From CAYZQE01 sp964480635 (lineage in GTDB: Bacteria > Pseudomonadota > Gammaproteobacteria > GCA-001735895): a DNA stretch of 27,087 bases. Location: assembly GCA_964480635.1 (NCBI GenBank), contig CAYZQE010000023.1, forward strand, positions 1-27,087, in the 5' to 3' direction. The notes beneath the pieces were generated by a model. The model saw only the letters and a list, made by a program, of their open reading frames with translations, was not told the origin of the DNA and did no database searches. Made by a program: the position numbers and the translations under genes. Of this stretch, positions 14,005-21,115 are shown one piece after another (positions within the stretch are counted from its first letter, which is position 1; the number at the start of each line of letters is the position of its first letter).

Positions 14005-14160
14005 GATGATCTCTTATCTATATTAGAATTACTTAATATACTGATGCTGCGTGTAATGACAAGTCTAAAGAACTAAAAAGTTGCTTTAAGTTAGTTTATT
14101 TTTAATGCGTTTAGGCTTTAGCTTTTGTACAATTCATCTTTTACACACTAGGGGACAAAG

Positions 14161-15417
14161 ATGTTTACAAAAGACATGACGATTGCTGAATATGATGCTG
14201 AGCTTTGGACAGCGATTCAACAAGAAGAAGTGCGCCAAGAAGATCATATCGAATTGATTGCATCTGAGAACTATACCAGCCCTAGAGTGATGCAAGCTCA
14301 AGGTACGCAGTTGACTAATAAATATGCTGAAGGCTATCCAGGTAAGCGCTATTACGGTGGTTGCCAATATGTAGACGTGGCAGAATCTTTAGCTGTTGCT
14401 AGAGCAAAAGAATTATTTAATGCAGATTACGTCAATGTGCAGCCTCATTCTGGCTCTTCAGCAAATATAGCTGTGTATATGGCCTTAATTAATGCAGGCG
14501 ATACTATTTTAGGCATGAGTTTGGCTGATGGTGGGCACTTAACCCATGGCTCTAAAGTGAGTTCATCGGGTAAGCTTTATAATGCGATTCAATATGGTTT
14601 AAATTCTGCAACGGGTGAGATTGATTACGAGCAAGTTGAAAGTTTAGCGAAGGAGCATAAACCAAAAGTGATCGTTGCTGGTTTTTCTGCCTATTCACGC
14701 ATTGTTGATTGGCAGCGTTTTCGTGATATAGCCGATTCTATTGGCGCTTATTTATTTGTCGATATGGCTCATGTTGCAGGTTTAGTTGCTGCCGGTATTT
14801 ACCCAAGCCCCGTGAATATAGCGGATGTGACGACCAGTACAACGCATAAAACATTACGCGGGCCCCGTGGCGGCATTATTTTAGCTAAATCTAATCCTGC
14901 GATTGAGAAAAAATTAAATTCATTGGTGTTTCCTGGTACTCAAGGCGGCCCATTAATGCATGTTATTGCAGCTAAAGCAGTCGCCTTTAAAGAAGCATTA
15001 GAAGATGATTTTAAAGTGTATCAAAAGCAAGTGGTTAAAAATGCTCAAGCCATGGCTAACACCATGATTGATCGTGGCTATAACATTGTCTCTGGCGGTA
15101 CTGATAATCACTTATTCTTAGTTGACCTGATTAATAAAGGCTTAACCGGTAAAGCTGCCGATGCTGCACTGGGCGATGTGCATATTACGGTTAATATGAA
15201 TGCTGTGCCTAATGACCCTCAGTCTCCCTTTGTGACGTCTGGGTTACGCATTGGAACGGCAGCCGTCACGACGCGTGGTTTTAATGCAGAAGATTGTACT
15301 GAATTAGCGGGTTGGATTTGTGATGTGTTAGATGATATTGAAAATACAACAATTGCTGACGAGGTAAGAGAAAAGGCAAAAGCACTTTGCGCTCGTAACC
15401 CTGTGTATGAGAAGTAA
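14161..15417 (+). CDS. glyA: Serine hydroxymethyltransferase
   Basis: A 418-residue PLP enzyme converting serine and tetrahydrofolate to glycine and 5,10-methylene-tetrahydrofolate in the cytoplasm; the main one-carbon source. Motifs: ELIASENYTS (31-40), YAEGYPGKRYYGG, QPHSGSSAN, LFVDMAHVAGL and the PLP lysine Lys230 in TTSTTHKTLRGPRGG. Length and sequence are normal. The start ATG 14161 is supported by AGGGGA five bases upstream. It heads the run glyA-nrdR-ribD and so on, with nrdR only 16 bases later. A divergent small gene lies 156 bases upstream. Confidence 0.98.
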   Translation: MFTKDMTIAEYDAELWTAIQQEEVRQEDHIELIASENYTSPRVMQAQGTQLTNKYAEGYPGKRYYGGCQYVDVAESLAVARAKELFNADYVNVQPHSGSSANIAVYMALINAGDTILGMSLADGGHLTHGSKVSSSGKLYNAIQYGLNSATGEIDYEQVESLAKEHKPKVIVAGFSAYSRIVDWQRFRDIADSIGAYLFVDMAHVAGLVAAGIYPSPVNIADVTTSTTHKTLRGPRGGIILAKSNPAIEKKLNSLVFPGTQGGPLMHVIAAKAVAFKEALEDDFKVYQKQVVKNAQAMANTMIDRGYNIVSGGTDNHLFLVDLINKGLTGKAADAALGDVHITVNMNAVPNDPQSPFVTSGLRIGTAAVTTRGFNAEDCTELAGWICDVLDDIENTTIADEVREKAKALCARNPVYEK

Positions 15418-15433
15418 GGTGTCGTTTTAAACG

Positions 15434-15937
15434 ATGAAATGTCCTTTTTGTAGCGCTCCAGATACGCGGGTTGTTGACTCGCGTTTGGCGAATGAAACAA
15501 GTCAAGTACGTCGCCGTAGAGTGTGTGGTTCGTGTGAATCACGCTTTACAACGTACGAAACACCTTTTTTAAATATGCCTATGGTGGTGAAAAGTGATGA
15601 TGCGCGCGAACCTTTTGATGATGTGCGCTTACGCAGTGGCATGCAAAAAGCACTTGAAAAACGCCCTGTTTCTATCGAGCAAATTGAAGATGCTATTAAT
15701 CACATAAAAAAACAATTGGTTGCTTTAGAGGGGCGTGAAGTTGCTTCAAGAGCCATTGGTGAGATGGTGATGCACGAGTTACAAAAGCTTGACCATGTGG
15801 CTTATATTCGTTTTGCCTCGGTTTATCTCAGTTTTGAAGACTTGCAATCGTTTGAAGAAATTATCCAGCGTTTAGCGAAAGAGCCAACCCCCGAAATGCA
15901 ACGTAGCCAAATGCCGCTTATCAGTGACGATGACTGA
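15434..15937 (+). CDS. nrdR: Transcriptional repressor NrdR
   Basis: A 167-residue repressor of ribonucleotide reductase genes. An N-terminal zinc ribbon has Cys3, Cys6, Cys31 and Cys34 (MKCPFC...RRVCGSCESRFTTYE). It is followed by an ATP-cone domain (about 49-139; VVKSDDAREPFD, KALEKRPVSIEQIEDAI) that senses ATP/dATP. The tail is slightly extended and acidic. The start is ATG 15434 with a poor ribosome site, which fits translation following glyA closely. The nrdR-ribD neighbourhood is common in gammaproteobacteria. Its 3' end overlaps ribD by 8 bases. Confidence 0.98.
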   Translation: MKCPFCSAPDTRVVDSRLANETSQVRRRRVCGSCESRFTTYETPFLNMPMVVKSDDAREPFDDVRLRSGMQKALEKRPVSIEQIEDAINHIKKQLVALEGREVASRAIGEMVMHELQKLDHVAYIRFASVYLSFEDLQSFEEIIQRLAKEPTPEMQRSQMPLISDDD

Positions 15938-17054
15938 GCCATTCAAAAAAAACCATCAATATTGGATGGCAAAGGCCGTTCAATTGGCCCAAAAAGGGTT
16001 GTTTACAACGCGTGAAAACCCACGTGTGGGTTGTGTTATTGTCAAAGATGATCTGTTATTAGGGCAAGGCTTTCATGCGACTGCGGGTGAGCCACATGCA
16101 GAAATTAATGCGATCAATAGCATGTTACTTGCAGATGTAAAAGATAGTACGGTTTATGTCACCTTAGAGCCTTGCGCTCATACGGGTAAAACCCCGCCTT
16201 GTGTCGATGCTTTAATTAAGGCAATGCCTAAACAAGTGGTTATTGCTATGCAAGACCCTAACCCTTTAGTAGCAGGCAAGAGTGTTACTAAATTAAAAAA
16301 ACAGGGTATTAATGTCGTAGAAGGCATTTTAGAAGCTGAAGCTTTTGCGTTAAATAAGGGCTTTATTAAGCGCATGTCCTGTGATTTGCCCTATTTACGC
16401 ATCAAAATGGCGATGAGTATGGATGGGAAAACCGCTTTAAAAAATGGCCAAAGTGAGTGGATTAGTGGCGTTGAGTCTCGACGCGACGTACAGCTATTAA
16501 GGGCTCAAAGCTGTGCTATTTTGACGGGTATCAATACTGTTATCGCTGATGACCCGTCTTTGAATGTGCGTTTAACTTCATTTGAACTGGGTATAGAAAA
16601 CCTGATACAGCAGCCCATTAGAGTCATTTTAGATTCGCACTTAAAAATGCCCCTTGATGCGAAAATGCTGAGTTTAGAGGGTGAAACATGGGTTTTTACG
16701 AGCACCAATGATGAACATAAGTCAGCGCAGTTAGAGGCAGCAGGGTGCATTGTGTTTCAATTGAGTGACAATGAGCAGCCTTTAAATTTAACCCAAGTAA
16801 TGAATGTGTTAGCGCAGCAAGGCATAAATGAAGTTCATACTGAATGTGGTTCTCGTTTGGCAGGTGGTCTATTAAAAGCGCAGTTGGTCGATGACATGAT
16901 CGTTTATATGGCACCTAAGTTTTTAGGGGCTCAGTCACAAAGCCTGCTGGATTTTGGTGAGTTAACTCAAATGGATCAAGCATTAGATGTTACAATTGAA
17001 AAAGTAACGACTATTGGTCGTGATTTAAAACTACAGCTTAAGCCGTTGTATTAA
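15930..17054 (+). CDS. ribD: Bifunctional riboflavin deaminase/reductase RibD
   Basis: A 374-residue two-domain enzyme for the second and third steps of riboflavin synthesis. The N-terminal zinc deaminase domain (about 1-145) has His56-Ala-Glu58 and PCAHTGKTPPC with Cys82 and Cys91. The C-terminal NADPH-dependent reductase domain (about 150-370) has LRIKMAMSMDGK and EWISGVESRRDVQLLRA. I choose ATG 15930, overlapping the nrdR stop; a GTG two codons earlier is the alternative, and neither has a strong ribosome site. It lies 11 bases before the Ntn-hydrolase gene and is evidently in the same operon as ribE, ribBA and ribH. Confidence 0.97.
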   Translation: MTEPFKKNHQYWMAKAVQLAQKGLFTTRENPRVGCVIVKDDLLLGQGFHATAGEPHAEINAINSMLLADVKDSTVYVTLEPCAHTGKTPPCVDALIKAMPKQVVIAMQDPNPLVAGKSVTKLKKQGINVVEGILEAEAFALNKGFIKRMSCDLPYLRIKMAMSMDGKTALKNGQSEWISGVESRRDVQLLRAQSCAILTGINTVIADDPSLNVRLTSFELGIENLIQQPIRVILDSHLKMPLDAKMLSLEGETWVFTSTNDEHKSAQLEAAGCIVFQLSDNEQPLNLTQVMNVLAQQGINEVHTECGSRLAGGLLKAQLVDDMIVYMAPKFLGAQSQSLLDFGELTQMDQALDVTIEKVTTIGRDLKLQLKPLY

Positions 17055-17065
17055 CAGAGAACAGA

Positions 17066-17635
17066 ATGTCTACAGTCGTTGCCGTCGTAAAAAATAATCA
17101 AGCTTGCATTGCAGGCGACTCGTTAACCAGTTTTGGTGATACCAAGTTAGCGGCAAAACATATTAAACATGCCGATAAAATTTTGAATTTTAATGAACAT
17201 TACTTTGGTGTGGTTGGCAGTGCTGCACATCAGTTGGTTTTAGAGTCCATTTTTAAAAACCAGTCAAACATTATGAAATTGACTGATCGGCTCTCAATAT
17301 TTGAAAGTTTACGCAAGTTACACCCCATCTTAAAAGAGCAATATTTTTTAAATAGCAAAGAAGAAGATGACGATGTTTATGAATCGTCTAGATTAGATGC
17401 TTTACTGATGAATACGACGGGTATTTATGGCATCTATTCTTTACGTGAAGTAGATCAATATGAGCAATATTGGGCGATTGGTTCAGGTTCTGAATTTGCT
17501 TTAGGTGCCATGTTTAGTGTATATGATGCGCTGGATAGTGCAGAAGATATTGCTAAGATAGGTGTGCGAGCAGGTGCTGAATTTGATAGCTCCTCAAGTC
17601 TGCCTATGACTTCTTATGTTATCGACTTAAAATAG
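17066..17635 (+). CDS. HslV/proteasome-beta-like Ntn hydrolase with N-terminal Ser
   Basis: A 189-residue protein whose N-terminus aligns without gaps to the proteasome/HslV fold. Removing Met1 and counting Ser2 as position 1 gives the reactive residue Ser1, Asp17-Ser18 in IAGDSLTS, and Lys33 in KHIKHADKIL, matching the Thr1/Asp17/Lys33 triad of HslV. VVGSAAHQLV and a later YWAIGSGSEFALGAM also fit the family, the latter being the SGS..A region. It has no HslU partner in the window and is not HslV itself (too long, Ser nucleophile). It lies 11 bases after ribD and 15 before ribE, so is presumably co-expressed. Substrate and oligomeric state are unknown; a peptidase role is inferred from fold. 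Confidence 0.75.
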   Translation: MSTVVAVVKNNQACIAGDSLTSFGDTKLAAKHIKHADKILNFNEHYFGVVGSAAHQLVLESIFKNQSNIMKLTDRLSIFESLRKLHPILKEQYFLNSKEEDDDVYESSRLDALLMNTTGIYGIYSLREVDQYEQYWAIGSGSEFALGAMFSVYDALDSAEDIAKIGVRAGAEFDSSSSLPMTSYVIDLK

Positions 17636-17650
17636 ACCCAAAAATAAACT

Positions 17651-18301
17651 ATGTTTACAGGAATTATTCAATCAGTCGGTACGATAGCCTCAATAACACC
17701 ACAAGGTGGCGATGCACGATTAAGTATTAATGTCGGTGATTTAGATTTAACACAATCTGATTTGGGAGATAGCATTGCCGTCAATGGCGTGTGTTTAACG
17801 GCTATTGAATACGGTAAAAACCAATTTAGTGCTGATGTTTCTAATGAGACTTTAAGCTTAACTAGCCTTAAAAATATTGCCACTGGCAGTGAAGTGAATT
17901 TAGAAAAAGCACTCACTTTAAATACCGCATTAGGTGGTCATATTGTCAGTGGACATGTTGACGGGCAGGCTGAATTAATCAGTATGAATAATGATGGGCG
18001 TTCAATTCGTTATGAATTTGAAGCGCCTTCTGATTTAGCAAAATACATTGCTGAAAAAGGCTCAATTACCATAGATGGCGCAAGTTTGACGGTCAATAAA
18101 ATTGAAAAAGCTCGTTTTGGCATTAATATAGTGCCCCATACGCTTGAAAATACCATTTTTAAGCACTATGTGACGGGTACAAAAGTTAATATCGAAGTCG
18201 ATATTATTGCTCGTTATTTAGAGCGCTTATTAAAAGCAGATGATTCTAACGATGATTCATTGCTTGCAACACTAACGAGCTCAGGCTTTATTAAGCCTTA
18301 A
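17651..18301 (+). CDS. ribE: Riboflavin synthase (alpha subunit)
   Basis: A 216-residue enzyme that dismutates two 6,7-dimethyl-8-ribityllumazines to riboflavin. It opens with the invariant MFTGII and has two internally related lumazine-binding barrels (about 1-95 and 96-200): GDSIAVNGVCLTA in the first and GSITIDGASLTVN in the second. HIVSGHVDG marks the junction. Length is normal, and the start is fixed by the family N-terminus although the ribosome site is weak. It is followed 6 bases later by ribBA. Some gammaproteobacterial nomenclature calls this gene ribC. Confidence 0.97.
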   Translation: MFTGIIQSVGTIASITPQGGDARLSINVGDLDLTQSDLGDSIAVNGVCLTAIEYGKNQFSADVSNETLSLTSLKNIATGSEVNLEKALTLNTALGGHIVSGHVDGQAELISMNNDGRSIRYEFEAPSDLAKYIAEKGSITIDGASLTVNKIEKARFGINIVPHTLENTIFKHYVTGTKVNIEVDIIARYLERLLKADDSNDDSLLATLTSSGFIKP

Positions 18302-18307
18302 TAAAAT

Positions 18308-19405
18308 ATGAAATTAAATACGACAGAAGAAATCATTGAAGACCTAAAAGCCGGTAAAATGGTTGTTATCATGGACGATGAAGACCGTGAAAATGAAGGT
18401 GATTTAATTATGTTAGCCGAGGTAGTAACGCCTGCCGACATTAATTTTATGGCACAGTATGGGCGAGGCTTAATTTGTTTAACCTTAAGTCAGCAACGCT
18501 GCCAACAATTACGTTTACCGTTAATGGTAGGTGAAAACAACGCTCAACTAAGCACTAACTTTACGGTTTCGATAGAAGCAGCAGAGGGTGTGACCACGGG
18601 CATATCTGCTGCCGATAGAGCGGCAACCGTATTAGCAGCGGTTAAAAAAGATGCAACGCCTTCGGATATTGTTCAGCCTGGGCATATCTTTCCATTAATG
18701 GCAAAACCCGGTGGTGTTTTAAGCAGAGCAGGGCATACCGAAGCAGGGTGTGATATGGCGCGTTTAGCAGGTGCGGAGCCTGCATCAGTTATTGTTGAAA
18801 TTTTAAATGAAGATGGCACTATGGCGCGTCGTCCAGATTTAGAAGTTTTTGCTCAAAAACATGATTTAAAATTAGGCACAATAGAAGATTTAATCCGTTT
18901 TCGTATCGAAAATGAAAAAACGGTCGAAAAGATTGTTGAGACGCCTTTTGCAACAGATTTTGGTGATTTTAGGTTACATGCTTACGAAGATGCGATTGAT
19001 AAAGAATTGCATTTAGCTTTGGTAAAAGGAAAGCTAGATACCTCGAAACCAGTGCCGGTTAGAGTGCATGTTCAAAATACATTAACCGATTCATTATTTG
19101 GTACTCAAGGTCGAGGTTGGCCTTTGGCAGATGTGATGAAAAAAATTGATGACCTTGGTGAAGGTGTCGTGATCTTTTTAAGGCAGTCAGAGAAACCTCG
19201 CGACATGGTTAAAAAGATCGAAGAATTAATGAAAGAACCCGATAAAACCCCAAAGGATAGTGGTGATGAATTGCGTACTTATGGTATTGGTGCGCAAATA
19301 TTAGCGGACTTAGGCATTAAACAAATGAAATTACTCAGTGCCCCTAAAAAATTCCATGCATTAGCTGGTTTTGGGTTAGAAGTGACAGAGTATATTTCCG
19401 AATAA
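18308..19405 (+). CDS. ribBA: 3,4-dihydroxy-2-butanone 4-phosphate synthase with degenerate GTP cyclohydrolase II domain
   Basis: A 365-residue fusion. The N-terminal half (1-205) is a complete RibB, making the four-carbon riboflavin precursor from ribulose 5-phosphate: DDEDRENEGDLIMLAE, GLICLTLS, TGISAADRA and GHTEAGCDMARLAG are present. The C-terminal half resembles GTP cyclohydrolase II in outline (VRVHVQNTLTDSLFG, LRTYGIGAQILADLGIKQMKLL). It lacks the three zinc-binding cysteines, having no Cys at all there, so it is probably inactive, as in several known gammaproteobacterial RibBA-like proteins. A genuine RibA must then be elsewhere. It has its own ATG 6 bases after ribE. Confidence 0.94.
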   Translation: MKLNTTEEIIEDLKAGKMVVIMDDEDRENEGDLIMLAEVVTPADINFMAQYGRGLICLTLSQQRCQQLRLPLMVGENNAQLSTNFTVSIEAAEGVTTGISAADRAATVLAAVKKDATPSDIVQPGHIFPLMAKPGGVLSRAGHTEAGCDMARLAGAEPASVIVEILNEDGTMARRPDLEVFAQKHDLKLGTIEDLIRFRIENEKTVEKIVETPFATDFGDFRLHAYEDAIDKELHLALVKGKLDTSKPVPVRVHVQNTLTDSLFGTQGRGWPLADVMKKIDDLGEGVVIFLRQSEKPRDMVKKIEELMKEPDKTPKDSGDELRTYGIGAQILADLGIKQMKLLSAPKKFHALAGFGLEVTEYISE

Positions 19406-19408
19406 CAC

Positions 19409-19515
19409 TTTTACTGGGCTTTTAAACACACCATTTCGGCGTTTAAAAATGATTGTTTACACATGTAAACCCACATTTTTTGCTTTGAACTGATATATTT
19501 AAAAGCCCAGTAAAA
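19409..19515 (+). promoter_or_regulatory. Structured ribBA-ribH intergenic region with long inverted repeat
   Basis: TTTTACTGGGCTTTTAAA (19409-19426) is perfectly complementary to 19498-19515. Part of the left arm, TTTTAAAC (19420-19427), can instead pair locally with GTTTAAAA (19441-19448). A third self-contained stem, GTTTACA-CA-TGTAAAC (19455-19470), lies in the loop. The exclusive pairings resemble an attenuator or mRNA-processing structure, but there is no T run after the right arm. A tiny inverted-repeat element is an alternative. It does not look like the FMN riboswitch. Confidence 0.6.
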
Positions 19516-19559
19516 ATATTATTAGTTAAGAATAATCAAATAAGATAAAGAGAAAACGT

Positions 19560-20030
19560 ATGAGTGATGTAAAAACTGTAAATGGTGATTTAACAGCGTC
19601 AGGCGCTAAAATTGTAATTGTTGTTGGTCGCTTCAATGGCTTTATTGTCGACAGTTTATTACAAGGTGCTCTCGATACGCTTATTCGTGGTGGCACTAAC
19701 GAAGCTGACATTACTGTCAGTCATGTACCGGGTGCTTTTGAAATGCCTTTAGTGATACAAAAGTATGCTGAAAAAGGTGGCATAGATGCCATTATCGGCC
19801 TTGGTGCAGTGATTAGAGGCTCTACACCCCATTTTGATTTTGTGGCGGGTGAAAATGCAAAAGCGTTATCAGCGTTAGCTCTGAAATATAGTATTCCTGT
19901 TATTAACGGCGTTTTAACCACCGATAGTATAGAACAAGCCATTGAACGTGCAGGCACGAAAGCAGGCAATAAAGGTGCAGAAGCTGCGATGACTGCTTTA
20001 GAAATGATTAGTTTGTTGCGTAAACTTTAA
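19560..20030 (+). CDS. ribH: 6,7-dimethyl-8-ribityllumazine synthase
   Basis: A 156-residue lumazine synthase, condensing the RibB and RibD products in the penultimate riboflavin step. Evidence: IVVGRFNGFIVDSLLQGA, VPGAFEMPL, GLGAVIRGSTPHFDFVAGE with the catalytic His in STPHF, and PVINGVLTTDSIEQAIERAGTKAGNKGAEAA. Length is normal. The start ATG 19560 has a weak AGAG upstream. It is separated from ribBA by 154 bases of structured DNA but directly overlaps nusB by one base (TAATG), a conserved ribH-nusB pairing. Confidence 0.98.
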   Translation: MSDVKTVNGDLTASGAKIVIVVGRFNGFIVDSLLQGALDTLIRGGTNEADITVSHVPGAFEMPLVIQKYAEKGGIDAIIGLGAVIRGSTPHFDFVAGENAKALSALALKYSIPVINGVLTTDSIEQAIERAGTKAGNKGAEAAMTALEMISLLRKL

Positions 20031-20491
20031 TGACTGATACAGCAACTCAAAAACATCCAGCGGGCTTTATAAAAAAGCGAAAGCATGCGCGTGATAAAGC
20101 AATGCAAGCACTGTATCAACTTAAAATATCTAAAGAAGAAATTGATTGGGTACGGGATCATTATTTAGCTGATCAAGGTGTCAAAACAGGTGATGAGGAG
20201 TATTTTTTAGAGCTGTTGTATAAAATACACGAGGCAGAAGACGAAATTGATGCGCAATTTCGCCCCTATCTGACGAGTATGGAAAATAATTTAGACCCCA
20301 TCGAAGAATGTATATTACGTATTGCGACCTATGAGTTTTTAAATCATCTAGAAATTCCTTTTAAAGTCATCATTAATGAAGCGATAAATCTAGCTAAGGT
20401 CTATGGTGCGGATGAAAGCCATAAGTTTATCAATGGCGTGTTAGACCCTTTATCTAAAAAGCTACGCGCATTAGAGACAAAAGCCTCTTAA
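20030..20491 (+). CDS. nusB: Transcription antitermination factor NusB
   Basis: A 153-residue all-helical RNA-binding protein that joins NusE and boxA RNA in rRNA antitermination. It has a basic N-terminal extension (KKRKHARDKAMQALYQL), the mid segment PIEECILRIATYEFL, and the C-terminal PFKVIINEAINLAKVYGADESHKFINGVLD, all typical. It starts at ATG 20030, overlapping the ribH stop. In most relatives thiL follows closely; here a toxin-antitoxin pair lies between. Confidence 0.97.
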   Translation: MTDTATQKHPAGFIKKRKHARDKAMQALYQLKISKEEIDWVRDHYLADQGVKTGDEEYFLELLYKIHEAEDEIDAQFRPYLTSMENNLDPIEECILRIATYEFLNHLEIPFKVIINEAINLAKVYGADESHKFINGVLDPLSKKLRALETKAS

Positions 20492-20547
20492 CCTCATATT
20501 GCTCATAATGGCATGTTGTGCTATTAAATAATCTGAATTTAAGAGCG

Positions 20548-20556
20548 TGCTATAAT
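20548..20556 (+). promoter_or_regulatory. Extended -10 promoter of the toxin-antitoxin pair
   Basis: TGCTATAAT is a perfect extended -10 (TGnTATAAT); no good -35 is visible. The predicted start (about 20563-20564) coincides with the antitoxin ATG at 20564, so the mRNA is likely leaderless or nearly so. Confidence 0.65.
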
Positions 20557-20563
20557 TATAAGT

Positions 20564-20764
20564 ATGACTACAATAAAAGAAATTAAATCAGCGATTGGTT
20601 CTCTACCTCATCAAGATTACATTCAATTATTAGGGTGGATTCATGATAAAGACTGGAGTGATTGGGATAAACAGCTTGAAGTCGATGCCAAATCTGGAAA
20701 GTTGGACTTTTTAGCTAAAGAAGCCTTTGCCGAAAAGAAAAACAAAAAGTTACGGAAACTTTAA
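20564..20764 (+). CDS. Putative antitoxin of a RelE-like toxin-antitoxin module
   Basis: A 66-residue, mostly helical, charged protein. It resembles small antitoxin-like proteins found next to this toxin type: an N-terminal helix pair (IKEIKSAIGSLPHQDYIQLLGWI) then WDKQLEVDAKSGKLDFLAKEAF and a basic tail. It overlaps or abuts the toxin gene, the usual antitoxin-first order. The ATG 20564 has no Shine-Dalgarno and lies at the predicted transcription start. I see no obvious DNA-binding motif, so the regulator role is inferred from position. Confidence 0.75.
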   Translation: MTTIKEIKSAIGSLPHQDYIQLLGWIHDKDWSDWDKQLEVDAKSGKLDFLAKEAFAEKKNKKLRKL

Positions 20765-21017
20765 ATTGCATCGAGCAGCATCTAGGTTTTGGTTATGCTT
20801 AGATAAACTACCTGCACCAGTTCAAAAAACAGCACGTAAAAATTACGAACTGCTCAAGGGCAATCCAAAACACCCTTCATTACATTTTAAAAAAGTTGGT
20901 GACTATTGGTCGGCTAGGATAGGAATACATTACCGTGCAATTGCAGTCGAAGATGAAGGTGATTACATTTGGCTATGGTTAGGTACTCATGAAGAATACG
21001 ATCATTTAATAAAATAA
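20727..21017 (+). CDS. RelE/ParE-family toxin (start uncertain)
   Basis: Up to 96 residues, matching the RelE/ParE toxin group with HRAASRFWLCLDKLP, VQKTARKNYELLKGNPKHPSLHFKK, YWSARIGIHYRAIAV and WLWLGTHEEYDHLI. The family typically interferes with translation by mRNA cleavage or targets gyrase; which applies is not visible. There is no ATG. A TTG at 20727 lies inside the antitoxin (38-base overlap), and a TTG at 20766, just after the antitoxin stop with GGAA upstream, gives an 83-residue protein starting at the conserved HRA. The second is quite possible. The coordinates given use the first. Confidence 0.85.
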   Translation: MPKRKTKSYGNFKLHRAASRFWLCLDKLPAPVQKTARKNYELLKGNPKHPSLHFKKVGDYWSARIGIHYRAIAVEDEGDYIWLWLGTHEEYDHLIK

Positions 21018-21115
21018 ATTAGCAATAACAATACCAGTGCACATGGAAATTTTATTCGACTATCGTTCCACAAAATGCCAGTGAGTGGCGACGTTAAATA
21101 GTGCATGATACTGCC

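Noticed and set aside
14005..14160. Clear promoter for glyA
   Set aside because: TACAAT near 14129 is a fair -10, but no matching -35 at 16-18 bases was found, so I did not list it.
15219..15542. Minus-strand frames across the glyA-nrdR junction
   Set aside because: Composition is antisense-like and the region is explained fully by glyA and nrdR.
17066..17635. Assigning hslV to the Ntn-hydrolase gene
   Set aside because: Thr1 is replaced by Ser, the protein is longer and diverges after the first 40 residues, and hslU is not adjacent.
19405..19559. FMN riboswitch upstream of ribH
   Set aside because: The conserved FMN aptamer sequence blocks were not found; the structure is a simple long inverted repeat with local stems.
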